Position numbers and translations under genes: made by a program. Below the pieces are notes generated by a model. That model had not been told where the DNA came from, did not search any database, and saw only the letters and a list, made by a program, of their open reading frames with translations. Below, piece by piece: positions 48,007-61,600 of a stretch of 64,000 nucleotides of DNA (within the stretch, counting starts at the first letter, position 1; each line of letters begins with the position of its first letter). Location: NCBI GenBank assembly GCA_029962745.1, contig CM057162.1, forward strand, positions 12,681,874 through 12,745,873, read 5' to 3'. The stretch comes from Echinometra lucunter (taxonomy: Eukaryota; Echinodermata; Echinoidea; Camarodonta; Echinometridae).

Positions 48007-51000
48007 TATTTCAGAAAGAAATCGTGTAACAAAGTTGTTTAGCCCTCCACAGGCTATTTTGTTACTCATAAATAATCATGTTTACATAACAATAACAATA
48101 ACGTAAACAATATAGGGAAATTTCTCGTCTTCAGAATATTGAATTATCTTTTGTTTTATCACCTCAAAACTCGGTAGTTTACTATTTGAATTATTCCAGT
48201 ACAACTCTTGTTGTATTGTTTGATATAATTACAAATATTTTTATTCTCATTCAGCTCGAGAAAAAGCTGCGGACAGGTCGAAAATCCTAAAGTGATACAT
48301 TCAGTCGAATTTTGAAAGCATGATGCTGTGATTTGCTCTTTTAATTTTGTCATTAATAGTGTATGTTTTACGTTAGAATCACATCATTTTAAACTGTAAT
48401 ATACTACTAAACTATGCTAATATGACAATAATATATTAATCTTTGTCATTTCCTTTCAATAATAATGGCAATGATGATAATGATAATGATGATGATATTC
48501 CGTTCTTATATAGCGCATAATTATCACGTTATAATCTAACGTTTCTATCAGTTTCCAAGGACTTATTTATTTATCACCTCTGTTTAAACGCCCGCAAACC
48601 TAGCACTTGGTTCATTCAAGGAATAAACAAGGTACCCAATCATTAAACCTGGGTCGAGTAAGGCAAAATGGAGATTGATGTCTTTCCAAAGGACTTTAGT
48701 GGTTTGGCAGGGTATCGATCCCCGAAGCTTGTGATGGGACGGTGACTTGTGCGCTAGTCAGGTCATGACACTTCCTTCTTACACTTTTTAGCTTTTCGTA
48801 GATGCTGTATAGGTGATATTTCGTAAAACAGTGGGCCCTAATATTATTTTCTTTCTGGAAATCAAGCTTCTTAAAAATACATCAATATTTCTGTTCGTTC
48901 CTGTTCTCTCTCCCTATCTCTCCAGCTGGCACTGAAAACTTATACTGGAATAATGAGGAGCAGAGCAACGTTAAGAATATATACGAGATTGCTTACAGCC
49001 TCACCAACGCAACAAGAAGTTCCAACTTGACCATTAAATCATTGAGCCCCAACGATCCTCTGAACTACTTATGTCGGGCGTCTTCAGCGAGAGGAGAAAA
49101 AATATGCAGAAATCAAGCAAAGTTTAACGTCACCGTTAATTGTGAGTATTACTGAATTGGAAAATGGCGTTGAAAACGCATTCACTTTAAACGCTTTTCG
49201 ACATGCACCAATCAGAGTATTCCGCAAGAATAAGCAAACATTTGTGGTTGTTCGTTAGAGTCGTAATCAGTCGGTTTTTACTGTTATCATCAACGCAGAT
49301 AGTGTTCATTATTTTTTGCAAATAGAGTTCACTAACATTCTTTTTTTTTTCTTTTTCCTTTTTTTTAAATTAAATAAATTTAAACAGAGCAAAAGTATTA
49401 TGGTATCATGCTCATCGGTTCCAAAAAAATCCTAAATCAACCCCCCCCCCCCCAAAAAAAAACACAACAAAAGCAACAAAAGGTGCCAAAGTACCAGGTT
49501 CTGATTGGCTGTCAGGGAATTACGGCAAATCAGGCCTTTTCCAAGCCGGTTTTCTAATGGAAGAAGTTCAGTTGATTTTCATTTGTTGTTGTTGTTGTTT
49601 TTGGGGGGTTAGGTGCACGGCATATTATTGTTTCTTCTTTTCACAAATTAGTGGCACACTTTCACTCCTCATGTGATCATTTGATTGCAATTTTGTTGAA
49701 AAGTGATCTCTAATGAAATAATAGTTTAAATAGTATTCTGAAATGCGTTTGATTCTTTTTCGCATTATGAAATTACAACGCCGAAAAAAAACGAACTATG
49801 TGGTCATTGGTCATTGAACACCCAGTTGAATAACAATAATAAGGTTGATTTAACCCCAAAAAATGGAACTTTGGGAGTTTAAGCTGAACTGTTTTAAAAA
49901 GGGCGATCATCTCCTCCACCGTAAAACCACCTGACCCAAACATCGATCAAAGATTTTTACACATAAAACTCGAGCCATGGTTGTGTGAATATTTTCACAA
50001 AGTGAAAATAAAGGAATCAGAGCAGTAGTCAACGGATAAGAACATGAGAGGATGATTGATGTTTATATACCCCAATATGTCGATGGACATTTCGGTTGCT
50101 TTGTTGGAACGAAAGATAGTTCACTCCAGCCTGCACCTTGCTTGGTCAAAAGTACCCTTGATCATGTAAGAAAATCAATTTTAAAAAATGATCCAAAATA
50201 AATCTTTTCTTGGTAATACTTTTGGCTTTGAGAGCTTGCCAATGAATTTTCCCCATACATGCCATAGGGGCGAGTTGTCTGGGTAGCAAGAAAATGAGAA
50301 TCATGCAGACGATATCCATGTAACTGTTTTCAGAGTGAATCAAGGAAACTATTCGTGTTGTCCATGCAGTTTACTCACTAGAGCGCCCTGGCTATTTACG
50401 TGTTTCAGCGGAGTCAGTAACCCAATGCGAATAACAACTGCGCCTTGAAAAATAGTTTTCACGGGATCCATGCCCTTGAACTAGTTCGTGTGTATAACTT
50501 TAATATAATATTAATTTAATTTTAGATTAAAATCTTGAATAATTCTTTTACTTCTCATGCGACTATATCAACGTTCTTACACCATTTCTCTGGCGAAAAG
50601 CTATATTAAATGCATTACCTTGACAAAAATTTGGAATTATATAGAATTAAAATTTTGAACACTCTGAATAGTTCCTTCTGATTTATGTAATTCTGGCTTT
50701 TGCTTTCACAGCCATGTTTGACGAAAGGAAAAACTTGTACCTATAAAATTATTTCCTATGGTTCAAATTCGACTTCAGACCTAGGGAGAAGTTTCAATTT
50801 CAGCGGAGTTCTGGTTTTTGAGCCATGTACAGAGGTATTCGACAATTTAAAAAAACAGGACAATTCTTTATTTTTGATTGGTCCTTATATCCATTTGAAT
50901 CACGTGAATCAGTGAATTTAGAATGAAGGACATTGTACTAAAGCCCTTTGCACCCAAGGCACCATCTTCTTTACTTAGGACGGCAAGTGTGACTGGTGCG

Positions 51001-54000
51001 GTCCTGCGGGGTGTTTCATAAAGCTGTACGTAAAGTTACGAATGACTTTACGAACGGCTGGAATATGGCAAGCCAAATGGGATTCCCAGAGTTTTCCTCA
51101 CGCTTCAACAAGTGTGGACTGCATTTTGCATAATCTTAGATTGTTGCAAAAAATATACTTCGCAATAAATGTTTGTAAACAACAGTAATGTTAATCTATG
51201 TCTGCATATTGCACCTTTGGCTGATGGGATTTACAGTGACTGAGAATCACATTTAGCCTGCCATATTCAGATCCTCTGTAAAGTCACTCGTAACTTTACG
51301 AACAGCTTTATGACCCCCCCCCCCCCCCCCCCTGGATGCACCATGTGAAAGTGACATTGTGTATCAATGAAAAGATGATTGACAATGAACAGTGGAAACA
51401 ATACTTTTATTCACGGTTGTCTAGGTTTCTTCACTGGCTCCTTTCCCTGACCTTGGACGGCGGCTATGACTGCGGCGTGGTGGTCCCTGATGCACCATGT
51501 GACAGTCTCATCGTGCATGGAAAAAAAAAAGATGATTGAAAATGACCAGTGCAAACAATACTTTTATTCACTTGTTTGTGAGCTATTTTTCTTCACCGAC
51601 GCTATCAAAGCAAGTCAAAATTTAAATGAAATGGCACCCAACTCCCAACGGGGCGTCATTCCAATCCCCTGCGTTAATTCAACCTGCGAAGGAATCCGCG
51701 TATTGGCTGGTCATCTACGGCAGTTTGACATTGATCATTTTGCATTCACTTCAACATGACCAAAGGTCAGTTGCTGACGCAATCTTACGTCAGTCCTCTT
51801 GTGTGCCAGGCATTGCAGTATTATCATTGAGCTTCCCTTGCGTCAGCATACTATCATTGTATGTTTATAGGAATACGGTACGTAGGTAGCTACACATGAA
51901 TTGCTTATTACCGGTGCCTGCTTATGTTGCTCAGGAAGGCCATGAAAATACAATGTCTTGTGTTCTTATTACGTGTCTCATGCAAGCTTAAATTGATTTC
52001 AATTGGATATGAAATATTCAGTCGAGCCGCGAGAGAGACAGGACCATTATTCATTCATTACGGATAGGGTCTTCAAGGGTTTACGTGATTACTTGCTGCT
52101 TTGTAACCGTCGCCATTCAGTAACTGCTTGGTAATTACCAACATCTTTTAAACATGTTAAACAGAGTAGGTGGTATACATGGTATAGTGGCCTAATTGTG
52201 TATTTAGAGGAGAGTCCTTGTGCTGTGTGTAGTGCATGTGATTGTCAGAAACATAAATAAAGACAACCTGTAACAGTTGCTTCCAACCACGTTTTTTTTC
52301 ACATTCGTAATGTAACCGCTGTTCTACGTTACCTTCATACAAGCGAGAACACATTAAGCTGTTAAGAGCCTGGATTAACATGGGATGACTTGCGCCTCCT
52401 CACTCTTCAAGCCCGCCCCCTCCCCTTCTCCCCTAGCTTACACCACAAATTTCCCCCACTGGGCCTGCAGTACGAAAGGCTGCAATAGTCCAGATTCACC
52501 CCGTCCCCCACCCATCCCCCAACACCCTCTTCTGTCGTTAGGGACCTGTTCGTAATTTCTGGATGCGGACGTGCATGTAACTTATCTAGGTTAATTTAAA
52601 AAGAGACGTGAGGATAATACAAAGGGATAATTCATTCACACCCAGGACACCAACACCAGACCGGAAAGAAACCGAACAAAAAATTCCGTTGCCTGCAGAG
52701 GCCAGATGTGTTTGTTTGTTGTTTGTTTGTTTGTTTTTTGTCTTTTGGGGAGTTTTTGTTGCTGTTATTTTTCGATTAATCAATCAGTTTTTTGAAAAAT
52801 TATCTACAAAATGAATGGAGAGTTGTCCACGATGACATTTACTGAAACTTTAAAAATTCATAACTCTTGAACACATTATCCGATTTTGCTCAAACTTTCA
52901 CTGATTACTCTTCTTGGTCATCTGTATTCACTAAGAGCACACTGATGCTTGGGTTGCATTCTCCTTTAACCCATTCATGAAAGGATTTATATTGAACCTT
53001 CTTTGATCAGCTTTCCTTGTTCAAAGGGGACAACACCAGTATTTTTGCTTTTAAGTGTTTATTACTACATTTGTGTGTTGAAAAGCCACGTATTAGTAAT
53101 GAATATGAATTGACAGAGAGTATGCTGAGAAGTTGAAAGAGTTGCCAATTTGAATGGAAAACCAGTAGTTTTGAACTTTCCATTGCTTTGCCAATTTAAG
53201 GATTTTAAGGATTTTCCTTTGAAAAAGTTCAGCATCAAAAGACAAAAACAACAAAAACGCAACCAAAAAAATGGGCAAGGTGCGTTTAGAATTCTGTTTC
53301 TGCTCATATATTTGGTGTGTTTTATAGGGCTATGCATCAAAACTTATTTGGCTAAACCACACATTGTGGACTCTGGCTCGAATGGGTTAAGGGTGTGACT
53401 GAAGTTTTCAAAGACCATCATATCAGTGAAGGAGTCTGTAGATCACATGACTAGCACACACAGTGTTAAAAGAGAAGTTCTCAGTCTGTGTCCCATGTAC
53501 CCACCCCTGTGTTCAGTACTGTCTATAAGATGTTACCTTCGGCAAAATTATTTTGATAACTGTGCATATTTATGATGATTTCGACGCTTGACCATTTACA
53601 TTTTTTTTTACAAACGACATGATCTATATTCTTTTTTTTTTTCAAAATGCAGTTGCATGATAAGAATCTAACTTCCTTCTTTAAGAAGCTAGGTATTATT
53701 GGAGGTGCGTGCATCACCGAAACGACGCCAGAAATTAATTTCACCATCTATGAATAATGGAATTCAATCAACCGTCCCGACAATCCGCCCTGGGTTGTTC
53801 CTCCATTAATAGCCGATTAGGATGAGTTCTATAGTACATAGTGTCCTAAAATGAGGGACGGACATCCACTTGTCGTAAATTGATTTATTCAGATGCAGTT
53901 TTTTATAGTGCAATCCTAGCTGCCTTATGTCTTTCTGATTTCATATATGTTCCCCTCAGTTATTTCATTTCTATCTGTCTTTCACTGTAGTATATTATTT

Positions 54001-57000
54001 TTTACCATTGATGGCTTGCTTAATAGCAGTTGCATAAGTATTCGTCCTTCGAATTTTGTGTCTAGTTAATTTTACCCTTCAGTCTAGTGCTCCTTATTTG
54101 CATTTACAGTGTGATTTAGCACCAAAAGGGGTCTCCATTGTTTAGAGCACATGCAATGGATTTATTCTTATCTTATCATTAATAAAGTTTTATTATCATC
54201 ATCATTATTTCAATTAATATATTCCCTTTATGTGCACTCTTCACAATATCTGAAGTTTTCATGAGAAAATTTATCTTTATGAGGGTTATAAGTAGTGCCG
54301 GTGAAAAATTGCTGCTGTGAATAACAAGTCACTCTCCCATTTTTCAGCTTATAGCTGATTTTCCCACTTTTTCTTTCAACTGAATTTATTTGATTTGCCT
54401 AGACACTCTGTCATGTCTAGGCTCAGAATTGATGTCAAATATTTTATAATCATTTGGGGATACCATAGAAGGTAGGTGACTCGTCGAAATAGCTGGTCAA
54501 TATTTCATTCGTTTAATTCAACTTGTGAGGCATGTAGTAAACACTCTTTTTCATTGACAGTGGGGGATATAAGCGGATAATAGTTACAGCAGATTCCGTT
54601 CTTTGAGATTATACATAGATACGATGAGAATATACGTCGCCGTAGTCACCTGCATTAAAAGTGCATGTGTTTTCGCACGAGTATGATTTATGAAATGTTT
54701 TACTGTAGTAGTACGTGTAATGTATTTCTGTATTACTGTAGTAATACATGTATTAATTTATGAAACTAATGTAGTACTTTAGTAATACATGTATTAATAC
54801 ATAATAATTTATACAGCGTCCGCCTCATGAACGGGAGGTCGTGGGTTCGATCCCCGGCCGAGTCATACCAAAGACTTACAAAAATGGGACCTTCTGCCTT
54901 CTAGCCAGGCGCTCGGCATATAAGAATGGAGAAGGGTAATAATAACATATTATGTTATGCAGGACCCGCTGGAAGATCAGCTGATATAGCTGAAGTGGCT
55001 ACCCTGGGTAAATAAGAGTTATTTATTATTTTTATTATTAGTATTTGCTATATGAGGTATTCGCTGACAGTCCCATTACCTACATGATCTGTTAATGCAT
55101 GTATATTATGAAATATCATTCTAGTTGATAAAGTTTGACATTTAAGTTTGTGTTTTTCACTGATGGTATATGTCACTTATGTTAATATTGTTCAGTTTTT
55201 CACGTGCTAATAATATCATTATTATGCAGTTGTGATTACTTTAGTCATATCCGAACAAAATGCTGATGGAAATGTCAGTGAAGTTCAATGAATATAATAC
55301 AAAATACATAGAGTGGCATTTCTTAGAAACAAATAGAAAAGCTTTGGTGTCCTTTTTTTTAAAGTGTGTTCCGGCAACATTTGCTCGGGGCATTTTTGCA
55401 TCTGATATGCAAGGTTATGGTCTGGTTCGTCATTCTGTAAGCTAAGGTTTAGGATAAGGGGTATACGATATAGTGTTTGGTCCACATTGAAATTGACAAT
55501 ATGATCGTGATCGCGGAGATACATATTTGTCACCGGAGAATGAATTGTGCAACCATGACGTTATAATGCTACTCTTGGTGTGGGTGCGCGTGTGTGAGGG
55601 GATGTGCGTGTGTGTGTGTGTCTGTCTGTTGTTGTTGTTGTTATGTTTTTTTGGGGCATCAGTTTAAGTATGTTCTACACCATGTACAGAGTGGGGATAC
55701 AGGCAGAAATAGCCGAGAAAACACAGCAATGAAATCACACCAAAGTATTTTCGCGTAGCCATGAGATGTGATTATGGGCACATTGCTTAAGAATTTTTCT
55801 GCTGTATGATAGTTACAATTATTGTGACGGTCTACCCCTCCCTCCCATCTCTCTCCCTTTCCATTCTACATTTGAAATGAGTTTGACATTGTATAACTGT
55901 TACAATAAGTTATAATGAGGAAAACTCTCAAAACGACTTTGAGCCGAAAATCGTTGTAGCTTTTATTTTCTTAGTCGTTGTTGCTGTTGTTATTTGCAGA
56001 GTAATAGGTGAACAGCGTGTCTAAGCTTCTTGCAACGCCCCATAAGCATGACAAGTGACCTATTTCTAACCTGATGACGTTTGTACCAGAGTATAGCTCG
56101 CTAAGAATATAGACACAATAGCGACGTCATCTCACTCCCAATAGGAGGGATGCTTTAATCTTTAATCGTGATCAGGAGAGAAGATATTGAATTCTAAAAT
56201 TCGAAGACACTGAATGTTATGACCTAAATTTAAATGATATAAAAAATATACATTCTTTTGCCATTTCTTTGTTCTTGCTTTTTGACAATATTAATAAAAC
56301 ACTATGGGTTTTTTTTAAAAAGAAAACAAATATACACACACGCAAGCACCCCACGCAAATTATCCATATATATGCGTAGAGAGAGAGAGGGGGAAAAGTT
56401 GCTGCTTGTATCTTTGTGAACTGAACATTAATTGTGTCAAATACATTTTCATTATATTTCTTGAGCTAAGAAGACAAGCTGCACCTTAATGGATAATGGA
56501 GAAAATATCAACATTTTGTGTATAAAACATATTGAGAGTTGTTCTTCAAAACCTGTCATTTTGAAGCAACATTGCCAATTTGAGGATCGGCACAGAAAGT
56601 AAATTGAGACTTTTCAAACTCCATAACTGTTTCATTTCGTAACCTTTTTTGTTGGAACTTTTTAAAATTGCTTCTCTCTATCCTCTCTTTTCATTAAAAT
56701 TGATTTTTCTCCGGGGTTTCATTCTCCTTTAAATCACGTTTTTCCTCCACAAGCATGAAAAATATTCTGTACAGTTCCTCCTTCATGTGCAACTCGTTAA
56801 CTTCTTATCTGCTTATTATGGAAATATAAGTATAGGGACTTATGACATCCATGAGTGTATATTCAGCTTTAAAGGAAAGAATATTCCACACAGATCCTTC
56901 TTAATGTGCAACTCGTTAAGTTCTTATTATGAGAACAGAAGTAGCGACTTAATTTGCTTTTCATGAAATATTCAGGGAACTGATAATTTTGTATATACCA

Positions 57001-57534
57001 GAGGGTGCAGTCCTCTTTGAAGTGTCGTCGTCTTGCATAATCATCGATGCATAAAGCCCGTAAAAAAGAGGTCGATGAATTCGAACAGTTCTACCCCAAT
57101 CACACCAAACGAGACCTAGGGTAAAAAAAATCGAAGAAAGAGAAAACTACATTCACATCAATGGCACAGATCCGCTCGGTCTGGGAATCGGTGGAGAATC
57201 GCTTTGCGGTGTGATTGAGGTATATATGAGGGTTCTTGTCCAGAATTGGCAGTATATAGAGGGTGTTTGGAACACGTTTTATCTCATGTTTATATGACAC
57301 CCCTGTGGATATGGCGTGCACATGGAGTGAATTTGAAATGAAAATGCACGAAAAGGCAGCTCTGTCGACCAGAGCCATCATTCACGCATTGTCTATATGG
57401 TCTTGCCAGTCGTTTGCCACAGCGGACAAGAATTTCAATTCGCTTTCCCTAATTTCATCAATCTCTCAATAAGTTTTCTTGTATACAGTACACATGCATA
57501 TACAGAACTATGCTCCCTCTCTCTTTCTCTATCT

Positions 57535-57571
<37 letters not shown>

Positions 57572-58626
57572 GGTGTGTGTGTGCGTGTGTGTGCGTGTGT
57601 GTGTGTGTGTTCTATTCAATCCTTCCGGTTATCGTTAGATGTATCAAACATTTTTCAAGACTACGATATATCACTCAATGCATTTTTAATTCATTTATTC
57701 AATATAGAATACAAGTAGAATACAAATACTAGTACATAGCATAACAACATTCCGTTTGAAAACAGAACCGGAGTAATAAGCCTAAGCTCAAGAGCCCAAT
57801 AAACCTTGTGAGCGTTTTTCCTTCGACTTGATAGACAATATGTTACATGTATATACTGTATAGCCCGCTACGTGTGCTCTTCGAGGCGCTTCATAATGCT
57901 ACCACTGATTGTAAAGAAGAAAATGGCGCATTTGAATGCTAATAATTCGAAAGTGAAAGCTCTTATCAGATTAAGGTTATTGCATTGTAAGGTTGAAGGA
58001 ACTAAATTTTATTTGACTAGATTGTTTCAGTTTTCCCTCATTACTTTTCTTGAAATAATGTTTTGAATATTCAGTTAGATTTCACTTTTTTGAAGAATTG
58101 ATGCCTCAGAATCTTTGTAAGTACTTAATTCTCGAACACATCAAAACGACTGTGCCTTGCACCTGCCATTTCTGTGAAATTTTTTGCTATCCAGTTCATA
58201 ACTCTGAACTGAAAGAGGTAACATTAACACTAACTCATCAGTTCATATTTTTTTTTTATTTTACTTTTTTTGGTCCAAGAATAAACACATAGTGCACTTC
58301 ATCAATCCTAGATTGCCTCATATTGGATGGTGATAAACCGTTGAACACATCATGATGAAACTTTCAGGATATATACATTTGATTTATTCGTTTGTTGCTG
58401 TTTTGGAAATCATTCATATTCACTTATCCATCCATTTCTTTACTTATTTATCTAGTTTTAGATGATTAATTTTTACTGATTGATAGATTTGAGTTTTATC
58501 GTCCAAAGATAAACCCGTTCATGGGACCCAGATCGAGTGCCGCCATCTGAAATAGCCAACCAAGACATCAACCTTTTTACTCTACATGTTTATAACTCAT
58601 GTTTTAATAATTATTATTATTATTAA

Positions 58627-58671
<45 letters not shown>

Positions 58672-61600
58672 TATTATTATTATTACTTCTACTATCATTA
58701 TTACTTCTACTACTTGATTATCTATTATTCATTTTGTACACTTCATTGGACCCAGAGTGCCGCCATACTGGAATAACCAACTAAGACATCAACCTTTTCT
58801 ATCTACATATTTATCACTCATTTTATAATCATTATCATTGTTATCATTATTACTATTGTTATTATTATTATTATCATTAATGTAATTATCATTATTATTA
58901 TTATTATTATTGTTATTATTATTATCATTATTATGATTATGATCATGATTATTATCATTATTATCATTATTATTTGATTATCTATTTATTCATTTTATAC
59001 CCTCCAAAGACAAACCCATCGTACACTTCATTGGACCTAGAATGCCGCCATACTGGAATAGCAAGGAACCAGGCAAGATATTCGTGAACGAGACAGACAA
59101 CGTCACTCTTGTATGTAACACCAGTGGGGAACCAGCCCCTCTCATTAACTGGAATAAAGAAGGGATGAGGGATTATCTATCACCACCGACTCGTGAGTAG
59201 TCTGAATGCAAATTACACTCAGTAGACATTTTCAGTTCATTTCACTTCAGTTTTGTTTTTTCTCAATCATAAAAGTTAAAAATGCCAATGCAATTTACGA
59301 TGTAATACCGGGGGAGCGTTTCATGAAAGGACTTGTCGGATGTTTTATCCGACAAAGTCTGTTTTATCCGACAGTTGCCACAGTAACGATGCTTCTCAGC
59401 CAATCAAAATCAAGGAAAGATGTCAGATCTGACAACTTGTCAGACAACAAATGTTGATGAAACGCTCCCCTGGTGTCCCAGAAAATGCGGAACGGTGGTT
59501 TTCACTACTTTAAAGTTTACCTTTAAAAAAATAGTTGCTTTACATCAGTGGGTAAAACATCTTCATTGAATTTGGTGAGGTATTTTCGATTCTATGTCCG
59601 TTTCTTGAAATACAGTAATTTTCAAATTTGGCATTTTTTGGCAACAGATGATAGTAGAATTGTGTCGGGAAAGGCCTTTCATATTGCAACAGTGGGCTTC
59701 CCTTGAACATCGTATTGTGAAAGGCCATCCTACACAATTCTACTCTCATCGGTCGCCAGAAATTTGATAATGACTGTATTTTAAGAAACAGGCATACAAT
59801 AAAAATTTCTTCACCTAATTCAATGATCTTGGTATCATTCTCTTCGCTAGAAAATGCTTTACCCACTGATACAAAAGATTTATGTACTTTTTGAAGGCAA
59901 AGTACTAAAATTCCGCCGTTCCCCTTTTTCTGGGACATTACCGTATAGCAAAAAAGGGAAACTTCAAGAAATTGTGAAACATAAGGCGTAACTTTCTAGA
60001 CAAACATAGCAAACACATCACAGAAGAACAAAGCATAACAAAGGAAAACAAACATATTACAATAGATAGATCAGCACACACCATGTTCGAAGCAGACAGA
60101 CACTAACAGACAGCAGCGATCAGAAGGGGGTGATAAATACATGGAACACAAAAGGGTTAATCGGACAATTAAACAGTTTTTTCTTCACCTTTGATTTAAA
60201 GAAGTTAATTGCATGCAGTAGAACCCATGATATCGTCTGAAAGGTTGTTCCATAACCGTGGACTGCTGTGTCACACTGAGGGGGTGAGGTCATGGTTTAA
60301 CCCTAAAGTAAGCAATGGTATAACTCAAAACCCCAAACAATTCGGAGCTTCATTCACTGGAACAGTTATGGAATAACTGAAATTTCCCTTTTTTGTGTGT
60401 GTCTTTTTGGGTTTGTTTTGGTTTTGTTTTGGGTTGTTTTTTTGTTGTTTTTTTTTTTTGGGGGGGTGTCCCTGGCTACCAGTATGTATGTTAATTCGAT
60501 GAAATATACATTAACAGATATCAGTACAAACTTTTCTTTGTTAACGTTTGACTTAATCATCTTTCCCTCCACACACTGGTAACAATATTTTCACCTTTCT
60601 CTCCTACCACAAATACATGTACATGGTTTTAAAACAAGTGTATATAATGTAACGTGAACCAATGTGAATAAAATACAGAATTTATCAAAAACGATTTTCG
60701 CATGAAAGTACTTCACACAGCGTTACCGGCTACAATTTCCGAGAGTCTGATGATTAGTTAAAATCAAATCTCCGTTATTTGTAAACGATACAACGTAATC
60801 CTTTAGAAATAGACTTAAAATTTGATTTGATTTTTGCTCTTTTTGCTCATGTGTAATGTGATATTCTTAGCATTCTGGATTAAAAGATAATGCAAAAGTA
60901 TGACTGAAAGAACATACCCTACTGCAGTGGGTTAAGCCATATATAATTTGATATACAGTTAACGCCCTTCTGGCTCTCGGCAGATGACCTGTGTGTTTGC
61001 CTTTACACTTCTGGGCCCCGTTTCATAAAACTTGTAAACAACTGTCACATTTCTATGACAAATTTGTTCTCAACCAATCAGAGGCAAGGATTTCAGTAGC
61101 TTACAACAGTTATTGCAACTATGATAAGTTTTATGAAACGGGGCCCTGAAGGTTTGAGGGAAAGTGCATGGAGCACATGCAGACCTGTAAGCAATAAGCC
61201 CCTGAGGGTCTTTATAAACGTGCTTTACACACCAATTTCTTGGTCCCTTCACCACGGCGAATATCCCACCGCTGCCACTCCTAATGATGGAAAGTTGGAC
61301 GTGTTTCATGAAGATGTCTATAAAAGACAAGGGCTTTATTAAGCCCTTTTCGTTCATCAAACAATAATTGTCTTACATCTGGAAACAATATACGTGAACA
61401 AGAGCTATGTCCCCCCCCCCCCCCCACATTATTAAAAAATGATTATTCTGAATCTCCAAACATGTTGTCAATTCAAGGATTTTGATCATTATCTGTTTTA
61501 GATTACTGGCATCAAAAGCAATATGGTAGCATTACTAAAATGTGGAAAGTGTTGGTAGAATTCTTTGCTCTTACCATTAATTCATATTTTTAACTGTTTA

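Noticed and set aside
51466..51889. Overlapping 97- and 87-codon frames
   Set aside because: Partly inside a 155-bp non-coding duplication; no recognisable domain and no splice-site support.
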